NCBI GenBank assembly: GCA_963797675.1
Contig: CAWCQQ010000007.1
Location: 682,001-746,000 of the forward strand
Direction of reading: 5' to 3'
Length of the DNA: 64,000 nt
Source of the DNA: DASQPR01 sp963797675
GTDB lineage: Bacteria > Actinomycetota > Actinomycetes > Mycobacteriales > Micromonosporaceae
The position numbers and the translations under genes are program-made. Shown here piece after piece: positions 33,953 through 43,138 of the stretch; the stretch's first letter is position 1, and each line of letters begins with the position of its first letter. A model generated the notes under the pieces. The model had not been told where the DNA came from and ran no database searches. It was given only the letters and a program-made list of their open reading frames with translations.

Positions 33953-34939
33953 TTACTTCGATTCGATGATGTGGGTCGGCGCCCCGTGCACGGCCGGGAT
34001 CGAGCCCAGGCGGCCGGCCTGGTAGTCCTCGAACGCGGCGAGCACCTCGGCCTTCGTGTTCATCACGAACGGTCCCATGAACGCGATCGGCTCGCGGATC
34101 GGCTTGCCGCCGAGCAGCAGCACGTCGAGGTTGGGCGAGCGCGATTCCTGCTGCGCATCGGCCGTGATGGTCAGCGTGTCACCGGCGCCGTACACGGCGA
34201 GCTGCCCCATCTGGAAGGGCCGCTTTTCGGCGCCCACACTGCCGTGGCCGGCCAGCGCATACGCGAGCGCGTTGAAGTCCTTGTTCCACGGAATGGTCAG
34301 CTGCGCACCGGGGCTCAGCGTCGCGTGGATCATGGTCATCGGCGAATAGGTGGAGCCCGAACCGGTGTGCCCGTCCAGCTCGCCGGCGATCACCCGGATC
34401 AGCGTGCCACCGTCCTCGGTCGTGACCAGCGCGGCGTCCGTGGCACCGATGTCCTGATAGCGCGGCGGCACGAACTTCTGCGACCGCGGCAGGTTCACCC
34501 ACAGCTGGATGCCGTGGAACAGGCCGCCGCTCAGCACGAGCGACTCCGGCGGCGTTTCGATGTGCAGGATGCCGGCACCGGCCGTCATCCACTGCGTGTC
34601 GCCATTCGTGATAACCCCGCCGCCACCGTTCGAGTCCTGGTGGATGAACGTGCCATCCATGATGTACGTCACCGTCTCGAATCCACGGTGCGGGTGCCAC
34701 GGCGTGCCCTTCGGCTCGCCCGGGGCGTACTCGACCTCGCCCATCTGGTCCATGTGCACGAACGGATCAAGATCCGAAAGATCAACACCGGCAAAGGCAC
34801 GGCGTACGGGGAAGCCCTCGCCCTCGAATCCGGAGGGCGCCGTGGTGACCCGCTGTACGGGGCGCTGGCGCGTGCCGACCGGATCGGGCGTGACGATCCG
34901 TGGCAACACGGTGATATCGGAGACGGTTACCGCTGGCAT
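33953..34939 (-). CDS. Pirin-family protein
   Basis: A 328-residue bicupin of the pirin family, cytoplasmic. The N-terminal cupin has the metal ligands in 'WHPHRGFETVTYIMDG' and 'FIHQDSNG' with the Glu of 'HIETPPE'; the second cupin is 'GAQLTIPWNKDFNALAYALAG' and has lost the metal ligands, which is normal. Some members act as quercetin 2,3-dioxygenases; others are regulators or redox sensors, so function is open. ATG at 34939 is preceded by AGGAGGT-like sequence (complement of acctcct at 34946-34951). A palindrome in the promoter suggests control by a MarR- or HxlR-type repressor not encoded next to it. Confidence 0.9.
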   Translation of the reverse strand: MPAVTVSDITVLPRIVTPDPVGTRQRPVQRVTTAPSGFEGEGFPVRRAFAGVDLSDLDPFVHMDQMGEVEYAPGEPKGTPWHPHRGFETVTYIMDGTFIHQDSNGGGGVITNGDTQWMTAGAGILHIETPPESLVLSGGLFHGIQLWVNLPRSQKFVPPRYQDIGATDAALVTTEDGGTLIRVIAGELDGHTGSGSTYSPMTMIHATLSPGAQLTIPWNKDFNALAYALAGHGSVGAEKRPFQMGQLAVYGAGDTLTITADAQQESRSPNLDVLLLGGKPIREPIAFMGPFVMNTKAEVLAAFEDYQAGRLGSIPAVHGAPTHIIESK

Positions 34940-35260
34940 GGAAACCTCCTGATGAAAAGCCTAGCCCCGTCGGTAAGGCGGGTTCATCCTAGCAAAACAC
35001 TTGCGTAAGCAAATAATTCCCAACCCAGTTTCATGATCCTGAAGCGTTTGGCGCCGCCGGCCCGCTAAGTCTTCACGATCACGCGGCGGCGATCGGGGTC
35101 AATGCCCTGACCTGGCACTCGTCGGCGGCACGGGCGCGGGTTAGAGGGCATTGGCAAGAGCCTGTAAAGAAAACGCGCTATAACGCCCTTATCTCTACCG
35201 GATCATCGTGCGGCCGAGAGACGGTCTCACCTCACGATCAACGTGCCCGTCGAGCGCTAA
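34940..35260. other. Intergenic region between pirin and SpoU genes
   Basis: About 320 bases without a supportable gene. The pirin side has the promoter with palindrome TTGCGTAAGCAA. Further on, CAATGCCCT near 35099 and AGGGCATTG near 35146 form a 9-bp inverted repeat with a long loop. Nothing else is seen. Confidence 0.6.
35001..35012. promoter_or_regulatory. Palindromic operator upstream of pirin
   Basis: TTGCGTAAGCAA (TTGC-N4-GCAA) lies 62-73 bases before the pirin start, in an AT-rich stretch ending AATAATT. The pattern is like operators of MarR-type repressors; the protein that binds is not identified. Confidence 0.5.
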
Positions 35261-36076
35261 CTAACTCCCGAGGTGGGCTGCGCGGCGGCGCTGGCGGGAC
35301 GATTCGTAGAGCGCAACCGTTGCGGCGTTGGCCGCGTTCAGGGAGCTTGCGGTGCCCTGTATCGGGATGCTGACCGTGATATCCGCGGCGGAACGCCAGG
35401 CGGCCGACAGCCCGGCCGTTTCATTGCCGACCAACAGCATCGTCGGGCCGGTCAGGTCGGCGTCCGCGATGTCGACGTCGCCGTCCTCGTCGGTGGCGAT
35501 CAGCAGCGGCCGGATCTCGGCCGTTTCCAGCCAGTCGAGTACCGCCGCGTGCGACGGCACCCGGACGACCGGCAGGCCGAACAGGGACCCGGCCGACGCG
35601 CGCACCGAACGAGGGTCGTATGGGTCCGCAGCATGGCCGGTGACCAGCACGTACGATGCCCCGAATGCGTCCGCTGACCGTACCAGTGTGCCTATGTTTC
35701 CGGGGTTTGCCGGCCGATCGAACACGACGCCGAGCGACTCGGCGGACAGCGACAACCGTGTGAGATCGTCCGGTGGGAGCGCCGCCACGGCGATCAGTTC
35801 GGGCGTCTCGTCGGTCTTCTCGCCGAGTTCGTGCATCAGCTCGCCGGACATCGCGATCTGCTCGGCCGTGGAGCCGTCCAGCGACGACAGCGCCCAGGTG
35901 GAGAGCGCACGATCGCCGTGATAGAGCAGCGTGCGGATCGGCCAACCGGCGGCGAGCGCGAGCGTGATCGGGCGCACGCCGTGCACCAGGAACGAGCCCT
36001 CGCGCTGGCGTTTCTGCCGGTTGGTGAGCAGCGATTCCCACACCTGGAACCGGGCATTTCGACTGGTGATGCGCAT
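35261..36076 (-). CDS. SpoU/TrmH-family RNA 2'-O-methyltransferase
   Basis: A 271-residue SPOUT-class methyltransferase. The N-terminal substrate-binding part opens 'ITSRNARFQVWESLLTNRQK'; the trefoil-knot domain has the three SpoU motifs: 'FDRPANPGNIGTLVRSADAF' (motif 1, with Asn and Arg), 'MLLVGNETAGL' (motif 2) and 'IPIQGTASSLNAANAATVAL' (motif 3). It likely methylates a ribose in 23S rRNA or tRNA; the specific site cannot be read. Motif 1 has FDRPANPGN where many relatives have a leucine-valine start, still within the family. ATG 36076 is chosen with GAGGGTAGG just upstream. It is divergent from the MDR reductase. Confidence 0.9.
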   Translation of the reverse strand: MRITSRNARFQVWESLLTNRQKRQREGSFLVHGVRPITLALAAGWPIRTLLYHGDRALSTWALSSLDGSTAEQIAMSGELMHELGEKTDETPELIAVAALPPDDLTRLSLSAESLGVVFDRPANPGNIGTLVRSADAFGASYVLVTGHAADPYDPRSVRASAGSLFGLPVVRVPSHAAVLDWLETAEIRPLLIATDEDGDVDIADADLTGPTMLLVGNETAGLSAAWRSAADITVSIPIQGTASSLNAANAATVALYESSRQRRRAAHLGS

Positions 36077-36152
36077 GCCTACCCTCAAGTAACCATTGAT
36101 GCGAGCCCGCCTACGGTAGGACCGTAGTCGACGACGACGTCAGGGAGTGCAC

Positions 36153-37163
36153 ATGACCACACAGACCAGCCGGGAGTTCCGCCTCGCGAGCCGTCCGCAC
36201 GGATGGCCGACCGCCGAGAACTTCGAGTTCGCCGAGGTCGAGGTGGAAGAGCCAGGCCCGGATCAGGTGCTGGTACGCAATACGTACATGTCCGTTGACC
36301 CGTATATGCGCGGCCGGATGAACGACGTTCCGAGCTACGTTCCGCCGTTCAAGGTCGGCGACGTGCTCGAAGGCGGCGCGATCGGCGAGGTGATCGCGTC
36401 GAACAGCGATCGCGTCGCGGTCGGCGACACCGTGCTGCACATGGGCGGCTGGCGCGATCTTGCGGTGCTCAAGGCCAAGCACGTCACGGTCGTCGATCCG
36501 AACGTGGTGGAGAAGCCGTCGGTCTACCTCGGTGCGCTCGGCACGACCGGCTTCACGGCCTGGATCGGCCTGCTGGACATCGCGCAGTTCAAGCCGGGCG
36601 ACACGGTGTTCGTGTCCGGCGCGGCCGGAGCGGTCGGATCGGTGGTCGGCCAGCTCGCGAAGCTCCGGGGCGCGGCGCGCGTGATCGGCAGCGCCGGATC
36701 CGACGCCAAGGTGGCGACGTGCCTGGAGAAGTACGGGTACGACGCGGCGTTCAACTACAAGAACGGCAAGGTACGCGATCTGCTCCGCGAAGCGGCCCCG
36801 GACGGGATCGACATCTACTTCGACAACGTCGGCGGCGATCATCTGTCCGCCGCAATCTACTCGTTGAAGCCGTTCGGTCGGGCCGCGATCTGCGGTGCGA
36901 TCGATCAGTACAACGCGACCTCCGCGGTGCCCGGGCCGTCGAACATGGCGATGATCATCGGCAAGCGGCTCACGCTGCGCGGATTCATCGTGACCGACCA
37001 CATGGCGCGGATGCCGGAGTTCGTCGCCGAGGTCGGTGCCGCGCTGCGGGACGGCTCGATCAGCTGCGACGAGACCATTGTGGACGGTCTGGAGCACGCA
37101 CCCGACGCGTTCCTGGGCGTCCTGCGCGGCGACAACACCGGAAAGATGATCGTCCGGTTGTAG
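36153..37163 (+). CDS. NADP-dependent oxidoreductase, MDR family (CurA-like)
   Basis: A 336-residue zinc-independent medium-chain dehydrogenase/reductase. The N-terminal GroES-like domain has 'VRNTYMSVDPYMRGRMND'; the Rossmann part has 'GTTGFTAWIGLLDIAQFKPG', 'VFVSGAAGAVGSVVGQLAKL' (nucleotide-binding AAGAVGS), and 'DIYFDNVGGDHLSAAI'. This is the leukotriene B4 dehydrogenase/alkenal reductase branch, which reduces conjugated double bonds of enones; no catalytic zinc ligands are present. AGGGAG precedes the ATG at 36153 by 6 bases; a GTG 6 bases earlier is less likely. It is convergent with the glycosidase gene, 8 bases apart. Confidence 0.92.
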   Translation: MTTQTSREFRLASRPHGWPTAENFEFAEVEVEEPGPDQVLVRNTYMSVDPYMRGRMNDVPSYVPPFKVGDVLEGGAIGEVIASNSDRVAVGDTVLHMGGWRDLAVLKAKHVTVVDPNVVEKPSVYLGALGTTGFTAWIGLLDIAQFKPGDTVFVSGAAGAVGSVVGQLAKLRGAARVIGSAGSDAKVATCLEKYGYDAAFNYKNGKVRDLLREAAPDGIDIYFDNVGGDHLSAAIYSLKPFGRAAICGAIDQYNATSAVPGPSNMAMIIGKRLTLRGFIVTDHMARMPEFVAEVGAALRDGSISCDETIVDGLEHAPDAFLGVLRGDNTGKMIVRL

Positions 37164-37171
37164 CCGGTACG

Positions 37172-38713
37172 TCAGGCGGTGAGCAGCGGCTCGGTCAGGA
37201 GGCCGTTCGGGACCACGCCGGCGAGCAGTTCGGCGGCGGCCGTGGCGCATGCCGTGGACGCGCCGTAGGTGGAGATCTGGTTCGCCGCCACTGGTCCGGT
37301 CGGGACGCCCATCTCGACCACGATCGCGTCCGGGCGGGCCGCCAGCGCCTGGCGTACCGCGGCGGACATCCAACCGTGCCGGTGCGCGTCCCGGACGCCC
37401 AGAACCAACGGGCGTCCGGCGGCGGCGCGCAGCGCGGAATCGATGGATGCGCCGGCGACGGCGTCACCCTCAAACTCCGGTGCCGCCACCCGTACGCCGT
37501 CGGTGCCCGGCATCAGGTCGCGCAGCGGCCCCAGAACGCCCCAGGGCGTCTCCGGCGCGATCGCCATGTTCATGTCGGGGGACAGCTCGATCACGTACGC
37601 GGGGGACGTGAGAGGCCACGGCGCGGCGGCCGTGGTGTGCGCGCGGATCGCCCGTCGTGCGGCCGGCAGACCCGGGTGGTACGCCGCCCCGCCCAGCGGC
37701 GCCTTCGGCAGACTTCGTTGCGTACGCGACCAGGCACCGAGCGCGGCGACTCGGGCGGCGGCATCGGCCAGCCGCTCCTCCGGCAGCAGACCGGACCGGA
37801 CCGCCGACACGATCGCGTCACGCAGGTCGATCGCGGTCCGTTCGTCGGCCCGCTCGCCCCCGACGCAGATCAGATCGGCACCGGCCACGATCGCGGCCAC
37901 CGTGGCGCCGGCCAGCCCGTACTGGCGGGCGACCGCCTGCATCTCGATCGCATCCGTGACGATCAGGCCGTCGTAGCCGAGTTCGACGCGCAGCAGGTCG
38001 GTCAGGATCGCATGGGATAGCGTCGCCGGACGATCCGGATCGATTGCCGGAACGACCAGGTGCCCGGTCATGATCGCTTTGACGCCGGCGGTAATGGCGG
38101 CCCGAAAGGGGGGCAGCTCGCACGCGTCGAGCGAGGCGCGGTCGGCGGTGATCACGGGTACGTCGTGGTGCGAGTCGACGCCGGTGTCGCCGTGGCCCGG
38201 AAAGTGCTTCGCGCACGCGGCCACGCCGGCGGACTGCAGGCCGCGGACCCACGCGGCGGTGTGCCGGGCAACCAGCGCGGAGTCGGAGCCGAATGCGCGT
38301 ACGCCGATGACCGGGTTGTTCGGATTCGAATTGACGTCGGCATCCGGCGCGAAGTCGAGCGTGACGCCCAGCGAGGCGAGTTCGAGGCCCAGGTGCCGGG
38401 CGACCGAGGCGGTAAGCTCGAGATCGTCGGCCGCGCCGAGCGCGAGGTTGCCGGGCCGCGAGCTGCCGGTGTGAGCTTCGAGCCGCGTGACGTCGCCGGC
38501 TTCCTCGTCGATCGCGATCGTCACATCCGGCGACTCTGCGCGCAGTGCGGCGTTAAGCGACGAAAGCTGTGCGGGATCGATGATGTTCCGCGCATACAAC
38601 GTGACCGATCCGAGGCCCTCGGAGATGCGGCGATTGATCCATTCCGGCGGCGCCGTACCCACGAAGCCGGGCGACAACACGGCGTCAGCCAGACGGTTCA
38701 GACGTCGGTCCAT
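37172..38713 (-). CDS. Glycoside hydrolase family 3 protein (NagZ-like)
   Basis: A 513-residue family 3 glycosidase. The signature 'KHFPGHGDTGVDSHHDVP' (residues about 169-186) contains the Asp/His acid-base dyad of NagZ-type N-acetyl-beta-glucosaminidases, and the nucleophile Asp is in 'DGLIVTDAIEMQAV' near 253. The second domain (about 340-510) is shorter. No signal peptide is seen, so it acts in the cytoplasm, probably on muropeptide-derived or other GlcNAc-glycosides in wall recycling. ATG at 38713 has GAGGAAG upstream; codons further upstream in frame do not read as protein. Confidence 0.9.
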   Translation of the reverse strand: MDRRLNRLADAVLSPGFVGTAPPEWINRRISEGLGSVTLYARNIIDPAQLSSLNAALRAESPDVTIAIDEEAGDVTRLEAHTGSSRPGNLALGAADDLELTASVARHLGLELASLGVTLDFAPDADVNSNPNNPVIGVRAFGSDSALVARHTAAWVRGLQSAGVAACAKHFPGHGDTGVDSHHDVPVITADRASLDACELPPFRAAITAGVKAIMTGHLVVPAIDPDRPATLSHAILTDLLRVELGYDGLIVTDAIEMQAVARQYGLAGATVAAIVAGADLICVGGERADERTAIDLRDAIVSAVRSGLLPEERLADAAARVAALGAWSRTQRSLPKAPLGGAAYHPGLPAARRAIRAHTTAAAPWPLTSPAYVIELSPDMNMAIAPETPWGVLGPLRDLMPGTDGVRVAAPEFEGDAVAGASIDSALRAAAGRPLVLGVRDAHRHGWMSAAVRQALAARPDAIVVEMGVPTGPVAANQISTYGASTACATAAAELLAGVVPNGLLTEPLLTA

Positions 38714-38860
38714 CGCTGGCTTCCTCCACGATCGGGTTGGTGAGCGGCTCCCCGTAAACGGCCGGCAACAGAAAACATTGTTGACAGTGAGGGGGTTAAT
38801 AGTCAAGAAACCTTGCAGTTATTTCCTTCAGCGTGTCGGCTCGGCGCAATGCGACCTTGA

Positions 38861-38876
38861 TAGAACATGTGTTCTA
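38861..38876. promoter_or_regulatory. LexA-box-like palindrome
   Basis: TAGAACATGTGTTCTA has 7-bp arms and contains GAAC-N4-GTTC, the core of Gram-positive LexA (SOS) boxes, although the flanks are A/T rather than the usual C/G. It overlaps a TAATAC (-10-like) element and ends 9 bases before the GTG of the small gene. Confidence 0.55.
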
Positions 38877-38885
38877 ATACCCAGC

Positions 38886-39089
38886 GTGGAGCGTCGGAAG
38901 CACTGGTGTATAGCAGAGTCCGGATCTGCCGTCCTGCTGTACGAAGACGGAGGTCGGTGGTGGATGGAGATCCGCTTGGGTGGCGCCGAACCCCGCAGCC
39001 ACTGGCGCGAGTTCGACGACGAGGACGCGGCCATGGATCGCGTACGCGCCCTTTTGTCCGGACCGCAGCGCTGGAGGCAACTGATTTAA
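38886..39089 (+). CDS. Small hypothetical protein, possibly SOS-controlled
   Basis: A 67-residue soluble protein starting with GTG at 38886, 5-10 bases after a -10-like element, so the message would be nearly leaderless. It is tryptophan-rich ('RKHWCIAESGSAVLLYEDGG', 'RWWMEIRLGG', 'SHWREFDDEDAAMDRVRALL') and acidic in its C-terminal helix. I do not recognise a family. It is divergent from the glycosidase; a LexA-box-like palindrome lies in its promoter. Codon use fits the surroundings and the reading frame ends at a TAA, which supports a real gene, but length alone makes this moderate. Confidence 0.6.
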   Translation: MERRKHWCIAESGSAVLLYEDGGRWWMEIRLGGAEPRSHWREFDDEDAAMDRVRALLSGPQRWRQLI

Positions 39090-39214
39090 CGGATCGCCGA
39101 CCTCGGCTCGGATTACGCAACGAATCGTCGTGCAGGCGCAAGATCTACGCCTGACCTTGTCGGTCGCCACCGCATAACGTCGAACAATACCGACTGTTAT
39201 CACCTGGAGGCCAG

Positions 39215-40024
39215 ATGAGCCGGCATTACCTGATGTGCCGACCGACGTATTTCGCGGTGGATTACGCCATCAACCCATGGATGGATCCCACCTCGCCGGT
39301 GGACGCGGATCTCGCGATCAGCCAGTGGACGAAGCTCGTCGAGACATACCAGTCGCTGGGGCACACGGTCGAGTTCATCGACCCGATCCCCGGCCTGCCG
39401 GACATGGTCTTCGCCGCCAACGGTGCCACGATGGTCGACGGCAGTGTGCTCGGCGTCTCCTTTACCTATGCAGAGCGGGCCGCGGAAGGACCGGCGTACC
39501 TCGACTGGTTCGCACGCGCCGGCTACCGTACCCAGGCGCCGAAGGCCACGAACGAGGGCGAGGGCGACATCCTGCTGACGTCCGACTACCTTCTCGCCGG
39601 CACCGGGTTCCGGACCGATCTCGCCGCCCACGCCGAGGCGCAGGAGCTGTTCGGCTTGCCGGTGATCACGTTGCAGCTCGTCGACCCGCGCTTCTACCAC
39701 CTGGACACCGCGCTGTGTGTTCTCAACCGTGGCCCGTACGACGGCCGGCCGCAGATCGCGTACCTGCCGGAGGCGTTCTCCGAGGGCAGCCAGAGGGTGC
39801 TCGCCCGCCTGTTCCCGGACGCGATCCACGCAACCATCGAGGACGCGTCCGTGCTCGGCCTCAACGCGGCCTCCGACGGCCTGCGGGTGGTGCTGCCCGT
39901 TCAAGCCGCCGGATTGGCCGCTGAACTAGCCTCTAAGGGGTACGAGCCCGTGCCCGTCGACATGTCCGAACTGCGCAAGGCCGGCGGCGGCCCGAAGTGC
40001 TGCACCCTGGAGGTACGTCCATGA
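39215..40024 (+). CDS. ddaH: Dimethylargininase / arginine-deiminase-fold hydrolase
   Basis: A 269-residue guanidine-group hydrolase, complete and with normal length. Family blocks are 'FIDPIPGLPDMVFAANGA' (substrate-binding Asp and Asn), 'NEGEGDILLT', 'DPRFYHLDTAL' with the catalytic His, and the C-terminal 'GGGPKCCTLEV' with the nucleophile Cys. Members hydrolyse dimethylarginine to citrulline, or arginine. GGAGG sits 5 bases before the ATG. Its stop overlaps the ATG of rocD (ATGA), so the pair works together in arginine or methylarginine catabolism. Catalytic outcome (citrulline or ornithine) is not decided by sequence. Confidence 0.9.
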   Translation: MSRHYLMCRPTYFAVDYAINPWMDPTSPVDADLAISQWTKLVETYQSLGHTVEFIDPIPGLPDMVFAANGATMVDGSVLGVSFTYAERAAEGPAYLDWFARAGYRTQAPKATNEGEGDILLTSDYLLAGTGFRTDLAAHAEAQELFGLPVITLQLVDPRFYHLDTALCVLNRGPYDGRPQIAYLPEAFSEGSQRVLARLFPDAIHATIEDASVLGLNAASDGLRVVLPVQAAGLAAELASKGYEPVPVDMSELRKAGGGPKCCTLEVRP

Positions 40025-41253
40025 CCACGGCGTGACCTGAGCACGACCGACCTGACCACGCCGGCGCTGGAAGAGGCCGAGGCATACACCGCGCACAACT
40101 ATCACCCGCTGCCGGTCGTGATCGCCGAGGCGGAGGGCGTCTGGGTGACCGACGTCGACGGCCGGCGCTACCTCGACTGCCTGGCCGGCTATTCGGCGCT
40201 GAACTTCGGCCACCGGCACCCCCAGCTGATCGCGGCCGCGCACGAGCAGCTCGACCGGGTCACGCTGACCAGCCGCGCATTCGTGCACGATCAGTTCGGG
40301 CCGTTCTGCCACGAGCTGGCGACGCTGTGCGGGACGGATCTGGTGCTGCCGATGAACACCGGCGCCGAGGCCGTCGAGACCGCGATCAAGTTGGCCCGCA
40401 AGTGGGGCTACCTGGTCAAGGGCGTACCGGACGGGCAAGCGAAGATCATCGTGGCGGCGGACAACTTCCACGGCCGTACCACCACGATCATCAGCTTCTC
40501 CACCGATCCGGATGCCCGCAACGACTTCGGCCCGTACACCCCCGGTTTCGTGGTTGTGCCCTACGGCGACCTGGACGCGCTGACCGCCGCGATCGACGAC
40601 AACACCGTCGCCGTGCTGATCGAGCCGATCCAGGGCGAGGCCGGCGTGATCGTGCCGCCGGCCGGCTACCTCGCCGGCGTCCGCGCGGTCACGTCCGAGC
40701 GGCACGTGCTGTTCATCGCCGACGAGATCCAGTCGGGTCTCGGCCGGACCGGCACGAACTTCGCGGTCGAGCACGAGGGCGTCGTGCCGGACATGTACAT
40801 CCTCGGCAAGGCACTCGGCGGCGGCGTCGTGCCGGTCTCCGCGGTGGCCGGGTCGAAGGAGGTGCTCGGCACGCTGAAGCCGGGCGAGCACGGCTCCACG
40901 TTCGGCGGCAACCCGCTCGCGTGCGCGGTCGCGCGTTCGGTGATCGCGCTGCTGAACACGGGCGAGTTCCAGGCTCGGGCGACCGAGCTGGGCGAGCGCC
41001 TGCACGCGACGGCTGCACGCGCTGGTCGGTCACGGCGTGACCGCCGTCCGCGGGCGTGGCCTCTGGGCCGGCGTCGACATCGATCCGGCGCTCATGACCG
41101 GCCGGGAGGCGAGCAAGCGCCTGATGGCGCTCGGCGTGCTCGCGAAGGACACGCACGGCTCGACGATCCGCCTCGCGCCGCCGCTGCAGCATCACCGCCG
41201 AGGAGGTCGACTGGGCGGTCGACCGGCTCGCCCAGGTGCTCGCCGAGGCCTAG
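40021..41253 (+). CDS. rocD: Ornithine aminotransferase, three frameshifts
   Basis: A PLP-dependent class III aminotransferase, 409 residues when corrected, that converts ornithine to glutamate semialdehyde. Seen are 'YTAHNYHPLPVVIAEAEG', 'GYSALNFGHRHPQL', 'NTGAEAVETAIKLARKWGY', 'NFHGRTTTIISFSTD', 'IADEIQSGLGRTGTNFA', 'ILGKALGGGVVPVSAV' with the PLP lysine, and 'HGSTFGGNPLACAVA'. Extra bases near 40033, 41011 and 41187 break the frame; the first lies just after the ATG, which is fixed by its ATGA overlap with the ddaH stop. After correction the C-terminus reads on to 'DRLAQVLAEA' and TAG. Confidence 0.9.
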
Positions 41254-41260
41254 CAACGCG

Positions 41261-41300
41261 CGAAAGGGCCCGGACTCAAACGAGAGTCCGGGCCCTTTCG
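41261..41300. terminator. Perfect 17-bp bidirectional terminator
   Basis: CGAAAGGGCCCGGACTC (41261-41277) and its exact complement (41284-41300) with a 6-base loop separate the convergent rocD and NlpC/P60 genes. The outer AAAG/CTTT gives a short T-tract in both directions. Confidence 0.92.
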
Positions 41301-41308
41301 TGTACCGC

Positions 41309-42216
41309 TTACTTCGTCAGGTGGCGGAACTCGATGTTGTGGCTCCAGATCTTGACCAGGCGGACGTTGGCACCGGTGTGCGGTGCCTCCCACCACATGC
41401 CGTGACCGGCGTAGATCGCGACGTGGTGCGCGTACGAGCCGGTGAAGCACGAAGACCAGGTCGCCCGGCTTCGCGTCCTTCTCGGACACCCGGGTGCCGT
41501 AGTGCTTCATGGAGTCCGCGTGATGCGGCAGGTTGATGCCGAACTGGCGGTAGACGTACTTGCACCAGGCCGGAGCAGTCGAACGACCTCGGTCCGGCGG
41601 CACCGAACACGTACGGCCTGCCCTTTTCCTTGGCGGCGGCCGCGACGATCTGCGGCCCGATGTCCTTCGGCTTCGCGTGCACCGTCACGGCGACCGTGCT
41701 CGCCGCGGCAATCTCCGTGCCCGCGGTGGCCGCACCGGCGGCCGTCGCCGGCGTATCGGCCGAGAATTCGACCTTGTACGCGTGGTCGTAGTTCGGCTTG
41801 AACGTGAACGTCGCCGTGCCGTCGGCTCGGGTCGTGGCGGAGCGCACGCTCTTCCAACCGCTGACCGTGTGGACGAAGAACTCGGCCGCATTGCCGGCGA
41901 CCGGCGACCCGTCCGGAGCCTTCTCCGATGTGGTGAACGTGATCGTGTCACCGACGGTGACGCTCGAGTGGTTGGCCGCCAGCGTGGTGGTCGGCGTCAG
42001 CAGCGGTAGGTCGCTGACGCCGGAACGCGGGTCGACCAGCGGCGATAGGCCGCTGGTGGGGGCGTTGCTCGGGGGGACTGGTGGTGTGGCGGTCGTTGCG
42101 AACGCCGGGCTGGCGCTGAATGTTGCGCCGAGGACGGCGACGGAGGCCAGCGAGGCGGTTGCCGCACGCCGTCCGGTGGTGGTGGGGACGCGACGGTGCT
42201 TACCGTGGCTACGCAC
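41309..42216 (-). CDS. Secreted NlpC/P60 cell-wall hydrolase, two frameshifts
   Basis: A 301-residue exported protein when corrected. The signal peptide ends near 'SASPAFA'. An Ig/bacterial adhesin-like domain (about 80-175, 'HSSVTVGDTITFTT') precedes the NlpC/P60 peptidase: 'GAAGPRSFDCSGLVQ' with the catalytic Cys near 212, and after correction 'GSYAHHVAIYAGHGMWWEAP' with the catalytic His. Extra bases near 41560 (GTGCAAGTACG) and 41450 break the frame. These enzymes cut D-Glu-diamino acid bonds in peptidoglycan stems. GTG at 42216 follows GAAGGGAA. A c-di-AMP riboswitch leader directly upstream suggests repression or activation by that nucleotide. Confidence 0.88.
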
Positions 42217-42229
42217 AGGTGTTTCCCTT

Positions 42230-42400
42230 CGAAACGCCTGCGAGGTTAGCTGTCGGGTTCGGGACGAAGGATTGCCCCGGCCGGGCTCCGCGGGGGTTGC
42301 GGAGTCGGCTTCACCCCAAGGCCGTCGCCGAGGGAGGCGATGGCCGAAATTGGGTTTCCCGCTTCTGCCCGTTGCCCGGAATTACGAGGGGTGTTGACAT
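42230..42400 (-). promoter_or_regulatory. ydaO/yuaA c-di-AMP riboswitch
   Basis: On the minus strand the 3' hallmark reads CGAACCCGACAGCTAACCTC then GCAGGCGT, just before the NlpC/P60 start. Upstream, GGGAAACCCAA pairs in pattern with TTGGGGTGAAGCC, the two conserved internal segments of the class. Cell-wall hydrolase genes are the usual actinobacterial targets. Boundaries are approximate. Confidence 0.88.
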
Positions 42401-43138
42401 CGACCCGGGCGGGCAGAACTCGGCGTGACCCGAGTGCGACATCAGCCGGCGCTCGTGACCGGCACATCTGTTTACCGCAGGTCAGACCGTCTGCGCTCGG
42501 TGCGAGGATCTTGACCGGATGGGGTACGGCCGTCAATATCCATCGCACCCTGCCCGAGTGTCCGGATCGATATCACGTTCCGTGGTCGATTCCTCGCGAT
42601 CAGCACGGCTGAGGGCGGGACCGAGCGTGACTCGGGTCACGAAACCTCGTACGAGCGATTTGATCAAGGAATGTTGCCAGCGTGTCGAACGTGACAGACG
42701 GCAGCTCAGGAGGCTTTTGATTCTCGTCGCGGTGGCCGTGCTCCGAGCCGGTCGGATGGTCGATCAGCAGGCCGAGATCCTGACGAAATGGAGTGATCTG
42801 TGCCACATAAATCGGGCGGATTACCCGCTCACACGCTGTCATTGATGGGCTTCCCAGCGTGCTTTCCGCGGACACCCAGGAAGTTCACAGCGCCGTTTGC
42901 GAACGTATTTGCGCGGGTAGGCGTCTATCTAAGTAGCAGATCCGAATACCTGCCAGGAAAAGTGACCGGAACGACGTTTTGATGTGGAATCTCTGGGATC
43001 TGCCGCCTGTTGTGAAGGGGGCAGGGCAAGCCAGGGTCATCACCCAGGCGCGGTGCGTCGCCACCTGTGTGGCGCGTCATCGACCAGCGCTCTGCATGAT
43101 CTACAGCTCGTCGCTAACGACGGGGAGGGGCCCGAAGC
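42401..43138. other. Non-coding region between NlpC/P60 leader and sigma gene
   Basis: About 740 bases. ORFs of up to 108 codons exist on both strands but none has a ribosome site, conserved motif or typical codon bias. It presumably holds the divergent promoters of the riboswitch transcript and of the sigma factor; AT-richer patches lie at 42655-42670 and 42900-42990. Confidence 0.5.

Noticed and set aside
42519..42875. Overlapping 108- and 91-codon frames in the long gap before the sigma gene
   Set aside because: Neither has a ribosome site, GC-rich third positions or similarity to known proteins.
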